NCBI RefSeq assembly: GCF_001021975.1
Contig: NZ_CP009928.1
Coordinates: 3,042,001-3,106,000, forward strand
Source: Chryseobacterium gallinarum
GTDB taxonomy: Bacteria > Bacteroidota > Bacteroidia > Flavobacteriales > Weeksellaceae
DNA: 64,000 nucleotides
Direction of reading: 5' to 3'
Shown here: in pieces, positions 8,770 through 20,999 of the stretch
Layout: each line of letters starts with the position of its first letter
How positions within the stretch are numbered: the stretch's first letter is position 1
The notes under the pieces: model-generated
Told to the model about the DNA's origin: nothing
The model's input: only the letters and a program-made list of their open reading frames with translations
The model's database searches: none
Position numbers and translations under genes: made by a program

Positions 8770-9841
8770 TATAGTTATCATGATTTCCGTAAAGCTTTTC
8801 TCTTATCCGGACCAGAGTCTTTGTTGTTTTTTCTAAATCAGGATAATCAGGCAGGCTGGAAACAGAATAATGGTTTTCTATAGATTGTATCAGTTTTTCT
8901 GCCTTTTGCATAATATCTTCATAGGACTGGTTCCCAGCTTTGATATCCAACAGTTCGTCGCGATTTTCTACACGAACAGTCAATGATCGGGTTTTAAAAA
9001 TCTGTTCACAGGATTGCAGCAGCCGGATGGTATGCATCATATTCTTGCTGTCATAATTCTGTCCGTGCTTCTGATTGACATTGTAACGGTCTTCATTACG
9101 CTCCGCTACCCATTTCCAGTATTCCCTGTAGTCTTTGCAGTAAACAGAGTAGGCATCCAGATTGCAGAACACGTAGGAAACAGGTTTTTCGTCTTTAGGA
9201 ACAGATGATACAGAAACTTGATTGGCCTCTTCATTCTGAATAACTCCTTTATAACCCAACGTCCCTGATTCATCATAAAATACAGCATACATGCCCTTGG
9301 TATGGTCAATATTTGTTAATCCGCATTTTTCCTGAACCTTTCCATATGCTGAAAGCCACTTTTTCAAAGGAACGGAACCCTGGCCTTCAAGAACGAAACA
9401 AAAATCCAGGATAGACTTCCTTTCCTTTTCAATAGGATTGAGAATCTTTTTGTTGAGTCCTTTGGCTTTTTTTATCTGCGAAATGGCATAGCCTGCAAAG
9501 CTGTCTTTGCATACTTTAGATAAAAAGTCCTCGGTTTTCAACAGATCCATCAGCGGATGTTGGTAAAGAATACAATCCTCCGGACTTGCCAGGATTTCCA
9601 GAATATTAGGATTATTCTTCTGAAGCAGTTCCACAAATCTCCCGATTTCATAATAGGTAATATCATTCGTTTCATTGGAAATCTGCTGAATATAATTCAA
9701 CCCAAAGAAATCTTCTTTCGGCAGATAATATACCCCACGGATATCTGTATCTGAATTTTCCGTCGCCAGCCCGAAAGCGCGGCTTCCGGAGATGGCTTCA
9801 AAGAGGAGGAGGTTGTTGTTTTTAAGGTCTTGGATGGTCAT
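8765..9841 (-). CDS. RlaP-type nucleotidyltransferase (DNA polymerase beta fold), copy 1
   Basis: A 358-residue protein with the polymerase-beta nucleotidyltransferase signature SGSRAFGLATENSDTDIRGV. GS is at residues 19-20, and the metal-binding pair D31 and D33 lies in SDTDIR. The helical part after about residue 100 fits family PF10127 (RlaP, RNA-repair-associated nucleotidyltransferase). It lies 37 bases downstream of a second, shorter paralogue on the same strand, so the two are probably one transcript. The promoter of that transcript shares a long motif with rtcB about 5.5 kb away, which supports a role in RNA end repair. The substrate is inferred only. Confidence 0.75.
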   Translation of the reverse strand: MTIQDLKNNNLLLFEAISGSRAFGLATENSDTDIRGVYYLPKEDFFGLNYIQQISNETNDITYYEIGRFVELLQKNNPNILEILASPEDCILYQHPLMDLLKTEDFLSKVCKDSFAGYAISQIKKAKGLNKKILNPIEKERKSILDFCFVLEGQGSVPLKKWLSAYGKVQEKCGLTNIDHTKGMYAVFYDESGTLGYKGVIQNEEANQVSVSSVPKDEKPVSYVFCNLDAYSVYCKDYREYWKWVAERNEDRYNVNQKHGQNYDSKNMMHTIRLLQSCEQIFKTRSLTVRVENRDELLDIKAGNQSYEDIMQKAEKLIQSIENHYSVSSLPDYPDLEKTTKTLVRIREKLYGNHDNYK

Positions 9842-9878
9842 ATTCTAAGTGGATTCAAATTTATAATATACTTTAAGA

Positions 9879-10691
<813 letters not shown>

Positions 10692-10808
10692 TTATATTTT
10701 GTAAGGTCTGAAAGTTCCAGAGGTAAGAGGTAGCATTGCAATATTGTATTTTAAGCTTCAGGTCTCTCGTTTATGATTATCTATCTATTCCCTTCATATT
10801 TTCCATGA

Positions 10809-11882
<1,074 letters not shown>

Positions 11883-12665
11883 ATGAAAACCATAAAGAAT
11901 GAATTGATTTACTTTGCGACAGCATTAATGTTTTTCACCAGAATTCCGGTTCCGTTTACCATTCCGTATTCCGGTGAAATCATGAATAAATCTCAAAAAT
12001 ATTTTGCCTGGGTCGGATTATTGGTCGGATTGATCAATGCGGTATTTCTTTATCTTTTTACGCAGCTTTTTAACCTGGAAATAGGGATTGTGCTAATGAT
12101 GATTAGTAGTGTTTTACTGACGGGGGCATTCCACGAAGATGGCTTCACAGATATGTGCGACAGCTTTGGAGGCGGATACGGGAAAGAAAAAATTCTTACC
12201 ATTATGAAAGATAGCAGGGTAGGAGCTTACGGAACCATTGGAATTATCCTGTTGTTTGCTTTGAAATTTTTCAGTATTCAGGCTCTGGGAACGGTTGATC
12301 TGATGAAGACTCTGTCAATTGTTATCCTGGCACATACTTCAAGCCGTTTTATTTCAGGAACGATGATTTATACCCACCAGTATGTGACGGATATAGATGT
12401 CAGCAAATCAAAACCTTTGGCGAATAAACCATTGGATGGGATGGCATTACTGGTTGGCTTTATCAGTGTTTTAATTTCTTTTGTCCTGATCCCTGACTGG
12501 CGCTTGGTGCTGGCTTTCGCACTCGCTTATTTGGGGAAGATGAGCATGGGCTGGTATTTTAAAAAGCATATCGGTGGCTATACCGGAGACTGCCTGGGGT
12601 CGGTACAGCAGGTGTGCGAAGTTTTATTTTATCTCGGAACAATTATCGCATGGAAATTCATCTGA
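11883..12665 (+). CDS. cobS: Adenosylcobinamide-GDP ribazoletransferase (cobalamin synthase)
   Basis: Integral membrane enzyme of 260 residues that joins adenosylcobinamide-GDP to alpha-ribazole(-phosphate), the last assembly step of B12. The acidic motif HEDGFTDMCDSFGGGYGKEK (metal and substrate site) and MKDSRVGAYGTIGIILL are typical of CobS. Several membrane helices follow, with KPLANKPLDGMALLVGF in a loop. The ATG abuts the cobT TAG and the 3' end overlaps cobC by 16 bases, so translation is probably coupled. Confidence 0.94.
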   Translation: MKTIKNELIYFATALMFFTRIPVPFTIPYSGEIMNKSQKYFAWVGLLVGLINAVFLYLFTQLFNLEIGIVLMMISSVLLTGAFHEDGFTDMCDSFGGGYGKEKILTIMKDSRVGAYGTIGIILLFALKFFSIQALGTVDLMKTLSIVILAHTSSRFISGTMIYTHQYVTDIDVSKSKPLANKPLDGMALLVGFISVLISFVLIPDWRLVLAFALAYLGKMSMGWYFKKHIGGYTGDCLGSVQQVCEVLFYLGTIIAWKFI

Positions 12666-13204
12666 TTCGGCATACAGCTGTAGATAATCCTGAAAACCTC
12701 TGTTATGGTTTTGCTGAAATGCCTTTGCGTGGAAACTATACTAAAGATTGTGAAAAGCTTGACCTGGATGAAGAGTTTGATCTTGTCATTTCAAGTCCTT
12801 CGCTGCGGTGCCGCCTTCTTGCTGATTATTTCAAATTTGATTATACGACAGATGCTCGGTTGAGGGAGATGAACTTCGGAAACTGGGAGCTGAAAAAATG
12901 GACTGAAATCCCTGAAGAAGAAATCAATCCCTGGTATCAGGACTTTGTTAATGTAAAAGCTTCGGGAGGAGAAAATTTGCTTGAAATGCAGACCCGTGTG
13001 CTTAGCTTTTGGAATGAATTGATTAAGAAAAAGAATACCGGGAAAGTCCTGATTATTACCCATGCAGGGGCCATCCGCCTGATACTTCAGTCAATTTTGC
13101 AATTTCCGCTCGAAAATATGTTCAGCATACAGATTGATTATGGAAAGAAGGTAATTATTAAAGCAGAAGGATCGTTATTTTCAGTTTATAAAGTAAATAG
13201 TTAG
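12650..13204 (+). CDS. cobC: Alpha-ribazole phosphatase (histidine phosphatase family)
   Basis: Removes the phosphate from alpha-ribazole 5'-phosphate or from cobalamin 5'-phosphate. The start MEIHLIRHTAVDNPENLCYG carries the catalytic histidine (H8 in RHT, the usual CobC variant of RHG). DLVISSPSLRCRLLADYF, REMNFGNWE and the second histidine in IITHAGAIRLIL follow. The frame extends upstream to 12614, but ATG at 12650 is the conserved start. With cobT and cobS this gives nucleotide-loop assembly only, so the cell presumably needs cobinamide from outside or genes elsewhere. Confidence 0.9.
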   Translation: MEIHLIRHTAVDNPENLCYGFAEMPLRGNYTKDCEKLDLDEEFDLVISSPSLRCRLLADYFKFDYTTDARLREMNFGNWELKKWTEIPEEEINPWYQDFVNVKASGGENLLEMQTRVLSFWNELIKKKNTGKVLIITHAGAIRLILQSILQFPLENMFSIQIDYGKKVIIKAEGSLFSVYKVNS

Positions 13205-13226
13205 ACTGTTCAACACTTAAAATAAA

Positions 13227-13250
13227 AAACCACCGGCATACCGGCGGTTT
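13227..13250 (-). terminator. Terminator between cobC and the lipoprotein gene
   Basis: AAACCACCGG and CCGGCGGTTT pair with one mismatch around a CATA loop. The run of T is on the minus strand (TTTTTTATTTT), so it mainly ends the lipoprotein gene, though it may also stop cobC transcripts. Confidence 0.7.
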
Positions 13251-13267
13251 CATAATATAAAGTATTT

Positions 13268-14476
13268 TTAGAACCTTCTGAAAGGCCTTACCCTGACCAT
13301 GTTGTAATCTTTGGAATAATTCCAGATATGGCCCACATACCCATCCAGAATTCTGGCTTCATTGATGCCCGGCATTTCTGTAGAGCTCCAGTAGTATTTT
13401 TGTGACACATCATTCCATGGATTTGATGCAATATTGTAGACGTTTTTGGAACTTTTATAGAATGCCATTAATTCCTCTTCTGATGGCAAGAACCAGCCTG
13501 TGAGGCCGTTTATAGTATAATTAGCACATAACCTTGCCGCGCAGTTTGCATCTGAACACTGGGAAATAATTCTTGCTGTATTAGCAGGACCTGATCCCAT
13601 TACTGCCTGGGTCTGATTAACAACATCAAACGGGCACCCCCATTTGATTTTATCTGATCCGTTATAAGTGAGATTGGCAGGAGCAGCCTCAAGATATCTC
13701 CATCCATCTGTAAATTCTCCTTTGTCATAAAAAACATATCCACCCGAAGCTCCTATGGCTCCTGCAGTTTTAAATGTTTTTTCAGGTGAATAATATACCT
13801 GCGCTCCCTCTTTTACATAAGATTTTACGTAATAGGTAGTGTTGGGCTGTAATGCTGTCGCTTCCAGTTCATATGCCGAATACGTATTCGGATTTGATAT
13901 TTTAATGGTTTGTCCGTTTGTGATATCTACGCCGGCACTGGTTCTGTAGCAGAATCCTTTTTCATCAGGAAGGAAAGCTTCAAGATAATGTACGGCAATA
14001 TTTTCTGTAACCAGGGTAGCAGAGGTTGTGTACACGTTTTTGGCCATTTTAAATGTAATGTCCATTTTTGCAGGTGTAACAAACGATACATTATCTCCGT
14101 AAATAACATCTCCATTATAAGCCTGAACATAAGCCCTTACATAATACGTAGTTGATTTGTCAAAATCTGTACTGTATGTTGCCATAAGAAGATAATCTCC
14201 TGTAGTATTGGTATACTCCTCAATATATTTGGAATTACCAATGGTAGGGTTGATATTCTTACTCCAGCAAAACCCGCGTTTTGAATATCCGGATCCGGCA
14301 GAAGTGACTGTTCCTGTAAATTTAAATTCTGCGTTGGCGATAATAGGAGTACCCGTTACAACTTTTGGCGCTGCATTGACATTGTTGTTGGTACCATTGT
14401 CATTATCTCTGTTGCCGTCCGAACCGCATGAAGCGAGTGTAAGAACTGATAGAAATATGAAAAATATTTTCTTCAT
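13268..14476 (-). CDS. Lipoprotein with two FnIII-like repeats and a C-terminal DUF1566-like domain
   Basis: A 402-residue protein. MKKIFFIFLSVLTLASCGSDG is a lipoprotein signal with Cys in the lipobox LASC. The ATG at 14474-14476 was chosen because it opens this signal; the frame itself is open to 14512. Two repeats follow, each with GFCW/GFCY, then STTYYVRAYVQAYNGDVIYG or NTTYYVKSYVKEGAQVYYS, as in fibronectin-like modules of Bacteroidota lipoproteins. The C-terminal part (GGYVFYDKGEFTDGWRYLEA, later LTGWFLPSEEELMAFY and YWSSTE) resembles the DUF1566/Lcl fold with internal disulfides (CSDANCAARLC). Function unknown; probably on the cell surface. Confidence 0.75.
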   Translation of the reverse strand: MKKIFFIFLSVLTLASCGSDGNRDNDNGTNNNVNAAPKVVTGTPIIANAEFKFTGTVTSAGSGYSKRGFCWSKNINPTIGNSKYIEEYTNTTGDYLLMATYSTDFDKSTTYYVRAYVQAYNGDVIYGDNVSFVTPAKMDITFKMAKNVYTTSATLVTENIAVHYLEAFLPDEKGFCYRTSAGVDITNGQTIKISNPNTYSAYELEATALQPNTTYYVKSYVKEGAQVYYSPEKTFKTAGAIGASGGYVFYDKGEFTDGWRYLEAAPANLTYNGSDKIKWGCPFDVVNQTQAVMGSGPANTARIISQCSDANCAARLCANYTINGLTGWFLPSEEELMAFYKSSKNVYNIASNPWNDVSQKYYWSSTEMPGINEARILDGYVGHIWNYSKDYNMVRVRPFRRF

Positions 14477-14589
14477 GATTAAAGTTTTTAGTTTTATAAA
14501 TAAGGTCGGCAAATATAAAGAAAAAGATCATTACTTTTTTAAATATTTGATAGACTTATTATTAGATTTGCTGAAATACCGGAGATCAT

Positions 14590-14624
14590 AAAATAAAAAC
14601 GCCATTCAATTGAATTAAATGGCG
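14590..14624 (-). terminator. Terminator downstream of rtcB
   Basis: CGCCATT (14600-14606) and AATGGCG (14618-14624) pair, and on the minus strand the hairpin is followed by TTTTTATTTT. It lies about 110 bases after the rtcB stop. Confidence 0.65.
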
Positions 14625-14731
14625 GGATACTATTTGAAAAATCCTGGTAAAACTATTCCTTTTACCTATAATTTTTAATAACTCAGCAGGTTTTCAGGAG
14701 CCTGCAAGGTTCATATAAAATCAGAATTATA

Positions 14732-16120
<1,389 letters not shown>

Positions 16121-16134
16121 TCATTTTTGATGAT

Positions 16135-16171
16135 GCAAAGTAAAAAGCTTGTTGCGCAATAGTTTTGCGTA
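16135..16171 (-). promoter_or_regulatory. Conserved promoter element of rtcB
   Basis: On the minus strand TACGCAAAACTATTGCGCA (16153-16171) and TTACTTTGC (16135-16143) match the element before the nucleotidyltransferase pair in sequence, internal spacing (9 bases) and distance to the start codon. On the plus strand the 19-base box contains the related halves TGCGC and TTTTGCGTA. It lies in the region that divides rtcB from the HopJ-WYL genes, so a locally encoded regulator could bind here. Confidence 0.65.
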
Positions 16172-16265
16172 GTTTGTTATTTTTTGATTATTTTTACAAA
16201 AAATAAAGCAAAGTAGATTATTTGCTGATTTTAACGATAAACAATACCATATAAGATCAACACCT

Positions 16266-16601
16266 ATGCAATTATTAGAACAAGTAAAGCATTTCCCTGA
16301 AACCGTTCAGTTCCATGATGTCATCGCTTATATTGATTCTCATTTTGACTTTACCCCGGCAGCATTTAAAAATGGAAATATCAGAAATGAAGAAGGGCAG
16401 AACAGCGGATCATGTAAGATTTTTGGCTTCGCTTCATACTATGGACTTCCTGAAGATCAGACCCTGCATCTTTTCGGAGAATTTTACAGGGAAGACGTAT
16501 TAAAACACCCTAATGGAAACGATCATCAGAATATCAGAAACTTTATGGAATTTGGTTGGGATGGTGTAATTTTTGAAAGTGACCCGCTGAAAGAGAAATA
16601 A
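16266..16601 (+). CDS. HopJ-type domain protein
   Basis: A 111-residue protein whose central part FTPAAFKNGNIRNEEGQNSG, then SCKIFGFASYYGL, LFGEFYREDVLKHPNG and DHQNIRNFMEFGWDG, fits the family annotated as 'HopJ type III effector' (PF08888). Outside plant pathogens these are small housekeeping proteins of unknown function; no type III system is visible. It is 4 bases upstream of the WYL regulator gene and so in the same transcript. Confidence 0.75.
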   Translation: MQLLEQVKHFPETVQFHDVIAYIDSHFDFTPAAFKNGNIRNEEGQNSGSCKIFGFASYYGLPEDQTLHLFGEFYREDVLKHPNGNDHQNIRNFMEFGWDGVIFESDPLKEK

Positions 16602-16605
16602 TCAC

Positions 16606-17625
16606 ATGTCATCCAATAAAAATGCCCTGATTCGCTATAAAACATTAGATAAATGCCTGAAAAACAAATACCGGAAATATACCCTGGAAGATCTTATTGA
16701 TGAATGTTCTGAAGCTTTATTTGAATTTGAGGGAAAAGAATCTTATGTAAGCAAGCGTACAATCCAGCTCGATCTTCAGAATATGCGCAGTGAAAAATTC
16801 GGGTACGAGGCTCCTATAGAGGTATATGAAAGAAAATATTACCGCTATAGCGATCCGGACTATAGTATTCATAATATTTCGGTGAACGAAAGTGACCTGA
16901 AGGCGATGAACAATGCTATTCAGATTTTAAAACAGTTTAAAGATTTTTCGATGTTTAAAGAAATGAATGGAGTAATCCAGAAACTGGAAGATTCTATTCA
17001 TTCTACCAGCCAGAAATCTATTATCCATCTGGACAAAAATGAGCAGCTGAGAGGTTTGGAGCATATTGATATTCTTTATGAAAGTATCGTCAATAAAAAG
17101 GTTTTAAAAATCCTCTATAAAAGCTTTACCGCAAGAGAGTCCAATATATATACCGTTCATCCCCAGTTGCTGAAGGAGTATAACAACCGCTGGTTTCTGA
17201 TCTGCCTTTATAAACAGAAAATGTATAATCTTGCGCTGGACAGGATGGAAAGCATCGAGGTGGATGAGAGTCTCTCTTATATAGATAAAGAACTGGATGG
17301 CGATGAATATTTTAAAGATATTGTAGGCGTTACTGTCTCGGATTCATTGGCTCCAAGAAATGTTGTTTTCTTTGTAGATGCAGCCAATGCTCCTTATATT
17401 AAAACCAAGCCTTTACATAAAAGCCAGGAAATTATACATGAAACAAAACAGGGGACCCTGTTTAAAGTCTGTGTGCAGATTAATTTTGAATTAGAAAGAT
17501 TATTGCTGGGCTTCGGGGATGCTCTTACCGTTCACAAACCCCGTAAGCTGCGATTAAGAATGGAGGAAAAATTCAAAATGGGGTTTGAAAATTATCAGAA
17601 CCTTGAAATTCCGGATGTCCATTAA
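16606..17625 (+). CDS. WYL-domain transcriptional regulator
   Basis: A 339-residue regulator with an N-terminal winged helix (about 1-90: YTLEDLIDECSEAL, YVSKRTIQLDLQNMRSEKFG) and a WYL domain (about 150-240: VLKILYKSFTARESNIYTVH, then PQLLKEYNNRWFLICLYKQK), followed by a WCX-like C-terminal extension to residue 330. WYL domains bind nucleic acid or nucleotide ligands and often control systems that answer DNA or RNA damage. Divergent from rtcB and close to the shared promoter box, it is the best local candidate for the regulator of rtcB and the RlaP pair. Confidence 0.88.
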   Translation: MSSNKNALIRYKTLDKCLKNKYRKYTLEDLIDECSEALFEFEGKESYVSKRTIQLDLQNMRSEKFGYEAPIEVYERKYYRYSDPDYSIHNISVNESDLKAMNNAIQILKQFKDFSMFKEMNGVIQKLEDSIHSTSQKSIIHLDKNEQLRGLEHIDILYESIVNKKVLKILYKSFTARESNIYTVHPQLLKEYNNRWFLICLYKQKMYNLALDRMESIEVDESLSYIDKELDGDEYFKDIVGVTVSDSLAPRNVVFFVDAANAPYIKTKPLHKSQEIIHETKQGTLFKVCVQINFELERLLLGFGDALTVHKPRKLRLRMEEKFKMGFENYQNLEIPDVH

Positions 17626-17663
17626 TGTAAATATTAATTTGTATTCTTCAATTTCAGAAAAGA

Positions 17664-17698
17664 AAAAGAGACGGCCTCATTATGGGCTGTCTCTTTTC
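17664..17698. terminator. Bidirectional terminator
   Basis: AAAAGAGACGGCC and GGGCTGTCTCTTTT pair around TCATTAT. It ends the HopJ-WYL transcript on the plus strand and the small gene at 17728-17865 on the minus strand. Confidence 0.75.
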
Positions 17699-17727
17699 AC
17701 TAATTTTAAATCTAACTACTTTTACGT

Positions 17728-17865
17728 TTATGCAGTAATCTGCTTTTTTTCTTTTTCCTTTTCATCTACTTTTTTGTCTATCTTTTCAGATATTTTTTTT
17801 ACGATATATTCTATCGCCAGTGGTGCTATAATTGCAATTAGTGCTTTAAATATTCTTGATTTCAT
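17728..17865 (-). CDS. Small amphipathic/hydrophobic protein (45 residues)
   Basis: ATG at 17863-17865 opens a 45-codon frame ending at TAA 17728-17730. The peptide starts MKSRIFKALIAIIAPLAIEY, then IVKKISEKIDKKVDEKEKEK and KQITA. It has one hydrophobic helix (about 6-22) followed by a highly charged Lys/Glu helix, a pattern seen in small membrane-associated proteins. It has its own gap on both sides and the terminator at 17664-17698 downstream. Function unknown. Confidence 0.55.
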   Translation of the reverse strand: MKSRIFKALIAIIAPLAIEYIVKKISEKIDKKVDEKEKEKKQITA

Positions 17866-18025
17866 AGTGTGATTTTATAAAATATATACAATTTCCAAGC
17901 CAAGATAAACGGACGGATTAATCAGAAAAGAAAAATTCTTTTTTTTCTTTCCGTAAAAGGATTAAAACAATATCGATAAATTTACTGTTTCATGGCACCG
18001 GCGAAAAATTTTTATGCCAATGGGT

Positions 18026-19210
18026 TTAAATAAAGTCATAGATCCCGTTTTTCCATCCCAGTACTTTAGAAGAATCGGCTTTAAGCCAGTTTTTTAAAAT
18101 AGTAGCATATACTTTTCGGAAATCTTCAGTATACACAAGGTCACCCTCGTTGAGGTTCCGGAGATCGGGAAGGGCATTTAAGAGACCTTTCTTTTTAAGG
18201 TTTCCGCTGATGAAAAACATCTGATTGGCGGTACCATGATCGGTACCGTTGCTGGCATTCTGGGCCACACGCCGGCCAAATTCGGAAAAAGTCATCAGAA
18301 GGATGTTTTTAAACAGCCCATTACTTTTCATATCGGCTACAAAAGACTTTACAGCTTCATTAATATCGCTGAATAATTTCTTTTGTCGTTCATTCTGGTT
18401 AACGTGCGTATCAAAGCTTCCGACAGAAAGGTAATACACCTGGGTATTAATGTCGGATTTTATTAAAGAAGCCACTGTTTTGAAGTCTTTTCCTAATTGA
18501 GAATTAGGATAGGCCTGTTCTGTTTTCTTTGCTTTGCTTTTTTCAAAAATATAACCGGCATTATTGATAGTGGAACCGAGTGTCTGATAAAGATAAGATA
18601 CGGTCTCATCATCATGATGGTGATCATAAAGAGATTTAAAGTACTTTTCCTGGCTGGTCTGATACAGTCTTTTAGGATCTTTAAAAGCAAACGCTTTATT
18701 ATTTTCTCCCTTGAGAGCGAGACTGAGCATGTCGTCTACTTCCAGGGCCTGGGTGGGATGTTCACAACGATAACATTCCTCATCCAGAAAACGGCCAAGC
18801 CAGCCTGTTTCCAGAAATTCATCACTCCGGCTTGCAGATTGCCAGATATCCATGCTCCGGAAATGGGATTTGTCAGGGTTGGGATACCCCACATTGTTCA
18901 TAACAGAAAGTTCTCCGTTATCAAAAAGCTCTTTGAAATAGGAAAGGGAAGGATTGATACCGGCTTCATCACTAAGGGATAATGAATCCTGGATGGCCAG
19001 GGTTTTTCTTTCCCTGAAATAAATATCATTTTTGGCGGGAATAATGGTATTCAATCCATCATTTCCTCCTGTAAACTGAAGAACGATCAGTATATTCTGG
19101 CTTGGACCCAGAGCATCATCCAATGCCATGGCTTTTAGAAAATTAGGCATCAACAGGGAAGCGGTGGCCAGCGAACTTATTTTAAGGAATTCTCTTCTTT
19201 TAATTAACAT
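18026..19210 (-). CDS. DUF1501 domain protein with Tat-type signal
   Basis: A 394-residue protein. The start MLIKRREFLKISSLATASLL has a twin-arginine motif followed by a hydrophobic stretch, so it is likely exported folded by Tat. Then QNILIVLQFTGGNDGLNTIIP, NPDKSHFRSMDIWQSA and FSEFGRRVAQNASNGTDHGT match DUF1501, an alkaline-phosphatase/sulfatase-fold family. It follows the DUF1800 gene by 71 bases in the same direction, the standard arrangement in many bacteria. The biochemical role of the pair is unknown. Confidence 0.9.
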   Translation of the reverse strand: MLIKRREFLKISSLATASLLMPNFLKAMALDDALGPSQNILIVLQFTGGNDGLNTIIPAKNDIYFRERKTLAIQDSLSLSDEAGINPSLSYFKELFDNGELSVMNNVGYPNPDKSHFRSMDIWQSASRSDEFLETGWLGRFLDEECYRCEHPTQALEVDDMLSLALKGENNKAFAFKDPKRLYQTSQEKYFKSLYDHHHDDETVSYLYQTLGSTINNAGYIFEKSKAKKTEQAYPNSQLGKDFKTVASLIKSDINTQVYYLSVGSFDTHVNQNERQKKLFSDINEAVKSFVADMKSNGLFKNILLMTFSEFGRRVAQNASNGTDHGTANQMFFISGNLKKKGLLNALPDLRNLNEGDLVYTEDFRKVYATILKNWLKADSSKVLGWKNGIYDFI

Positions 19211-19281
19211 AGTTTGAAGGTTTTGGGTTGCATATAATGATAAAGCAGTATTCAGGAGAGCTGCGATCTGTTATTTATATT

Positions 19282-20661
19282 TTACATCAGCTGGTATTCC
19301 GGGGTAGACATGAGATTGATAATGGTCATTTTTGTACTTTTATCCGAGAAGTTTTTTACCGAATTGATGTCTAGTGTCTGGGTGTTCTGAATAAGATAAT
19401 CTTCAGTCTTTTTATTTTCAAAAATTTTTTCTACCCGATTCCAGTCGATGGTGATATTCGGGTTTTTAAAACTTTTGTTCAACGCTGTTTCCGGAGACTT
19501 CATCCCCATATCGATATCATCGTCCTGCCGGGGGCTGTATTCCAGCGGCCTGAGCCCGGACCAGATCTGAGGAACCTGGAGCCTCAGCATCAATGTAGAA
19601 CTGTCAATCCATGATCTTCCGTTCGGCCAGCCCGATACATTGGGAGGATACAGCAACATTTGTCCCAGCAATTTTTGGTATACAATAAGGTTTTCCGGAT
19701 TCTGGATATGCATGGGAAGAATGCGCATGATTCCTGCCATCAGCTCTATAGGAGATTTTATCCGGTTTCCAATGTTTTTCTGGTCGTAAAACCATGTACT
19801 GGAAAATATTCCAGTCATAAGCTTTTTGATATCGTAACCGGAATTGTAAAAATTATTGCTTAATGTATCAATAATATCCTGGTCTGTTTTTTCATTGACA
19901 AAAAACTTATACACCTTGGTGGTAATGAACCGGGACGTAGCTTTTTGTTCCAGAATAAGATTAAGGATATCAGCGCCTGAAAAGTTTCCTGTCTTCCCTA
20001 AAAAAGTTTTGGAGCCTTCATCATGCAGGTTTTTTCTTTCTTTAAAATTTCCTTCTTTATCATATCCCCAGCCTGTAAAAGCCCTGGCTGCTTCCCTGAC
20101 ATCCTTTTCCGTATAGTTTCCTCTTCCCATGGTAAACAGTTCCATAACCTCCCGGGCAAAATTTTCATTAGGATGGTCTTTTTTATTCTGTTGGTTATTG
20201 AGAAAGCCCAGCATGGCAGGGGCCTGGCTCACTTCAAAGAGCAGGTCCCTGAAATTTCCCAATGCATTTTTCCGTATTGTATTTAAAAGCTGTTTGTTGA
20301 ACCTGGGGTTAACCACCCTGGAAGCAAAATGTCCATGCCAGAAAAAGGCCATCTTTTCTCTCATTTGCTCTTTGCTGTTGACCATTTTATCCAGAAAATT
20401 GAGGTTAAGCTCGTTATTTTGTTCCCTGTTAATCCGTTGCATTTCTTTTTTTTTATCGGCAGGGGATGAGCTGTTCATATAAGCTGCTGCAGGATCTATA
20501 TCAGGCGTATCATAAGTAATTTCCGTAAAGGGATCTTCTTTAAATAATTCATTGAGGAGCGTTCTGGTGTTATTATTTTTCAGGTCGGTAACCTGATTGA
20601 TTCCCACACCGAAGCCCGCACGCCAAAGGAGATGTTTGTTTTTTAATAATGAATCAGCCAT
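19282..20661 (-). CDS. DUF1800 domain protein
   Basis: A 459-residue protein with family marks LLKNKHLLWRAGFGVGINQV, MVNSKEQMREKMAFFWHGHF, then NENFAREVMELFTMGRGNYT, AARAFTGWGY and the end region PPNVSGWPNGRSWIDSSTLM. These are diagnostic of DUF1800. It is the upstream member of the DUF1800-DUF1501 pair. No signal peptide is visible. Function unknown; the pair is often found with extracellular or periplasmic proteins. Confidence 0.9.
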   Translation of the reverse strand: MADSLLKNKHLLWRAGFGVGINQVTDLKNNNTRTLLNELFKEDPFTEITYDTPDIDPAAAYMNSSSPADKKKEMQRINREQNNELNLNFLDKMVNSKEQMREKMAFFWHGHFASRVVNPRFNKQLLNTIRKNALGNFRDLLFEVSQAPAMLGFLNNQQNKKDHPNENFAREVMELFTMGRGNYTEKDVREAARAFTGWGYDKEGNFKERKNLHDEGSKTFLGKTGNFSGADILNLILEQKATSRFITTKVYKFFVNEKTDQDIIDTLSNNFYNSGYDIKKLMTGIFSSTWFYDQKNIGNRIKSPIELMAGIMRILPMHIQNPENLIVYQKLLGQMLLYPPNVSGWPNGRSWIDSSTLMLRLQVPQIWSGLRPLEYSPRQDDDIDMGMKSPETALNKSFKNPNITIDWNRVEKIFENKKTEDYLIQNTQTLDINSVKNFSDKSTKMTIINLMSTPEYQLM

Positions 20662-20948
20662 AGGTTTATTTTTTTGATATCTTTATAGGAATAAGGTTAA
20701 AATAACAACAGGTTAAGAATTGTTAATAGTATCAAAGAGGGCTGATAAGAGATAAAAGTAGAAGTCATATCCTGAAAAATTTAATTTTCATTTTAAAATA
20801 TAAGGTTCATTTTTACCTTAATTCACTTTTTAAGATTCTTTTTACATAAATTTTGTTAAACAAACATTTAAATTTTGTTAAAAATAATTCATTGGAAATC
20901 ATTTGTTTATGGTTTCTGTAAATGTTAAAAACAATCAATTAGCCTTGC
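20662..20948. other. AT-rich intergenic region without a gene
   Basis: Divergent region between DUF1800 and the outer-membrane protein gene. It is very AT-rich, with repeated AAAATTTAATTTT-like stretches. I see no reading frame or RNA. It must hold the promoter of the DUF1800-DUF1501 operon, but I cannot place it firmly. Confidence 0.5.
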
Positions 20949-20965
20949 TTGGCACGATTTTTACA
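20949..20965 (+). promoter_or_regulatory. Sigma-54-like -24/-12 promoter
   Basis: TTGGCACG (20949-20956), four bases, then TTACA (20961-20965) closely follow the RpoN consensus TTGGCACG-N4-TTGCA. GG and the -12 C have the required 10-base separation, with one change (G to A at -13). It is 34 bases upstream of the ATG at 21000. No enhancer-binding protein gene lies nearby. Confidence 0.45.
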
Positions 20966-20999
20966 TCTTATTAGCTTAGTAAAATTAAAAATTAGAGTT

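Noticed and set aside
16266..16601. HopJ domain as evidence of a type III secretion system
   Set aside because: The family is widespread in non-pathogens, and no secretion apparatus or effector features are present.
17585..17872. 95-residue plus-strand frame with a Phe/Ser-rich hydrophobic product
   Set aside because: It crosses the WYL stop and a terminator and is the antisense shadow of the 45-residue minus-strand gene.
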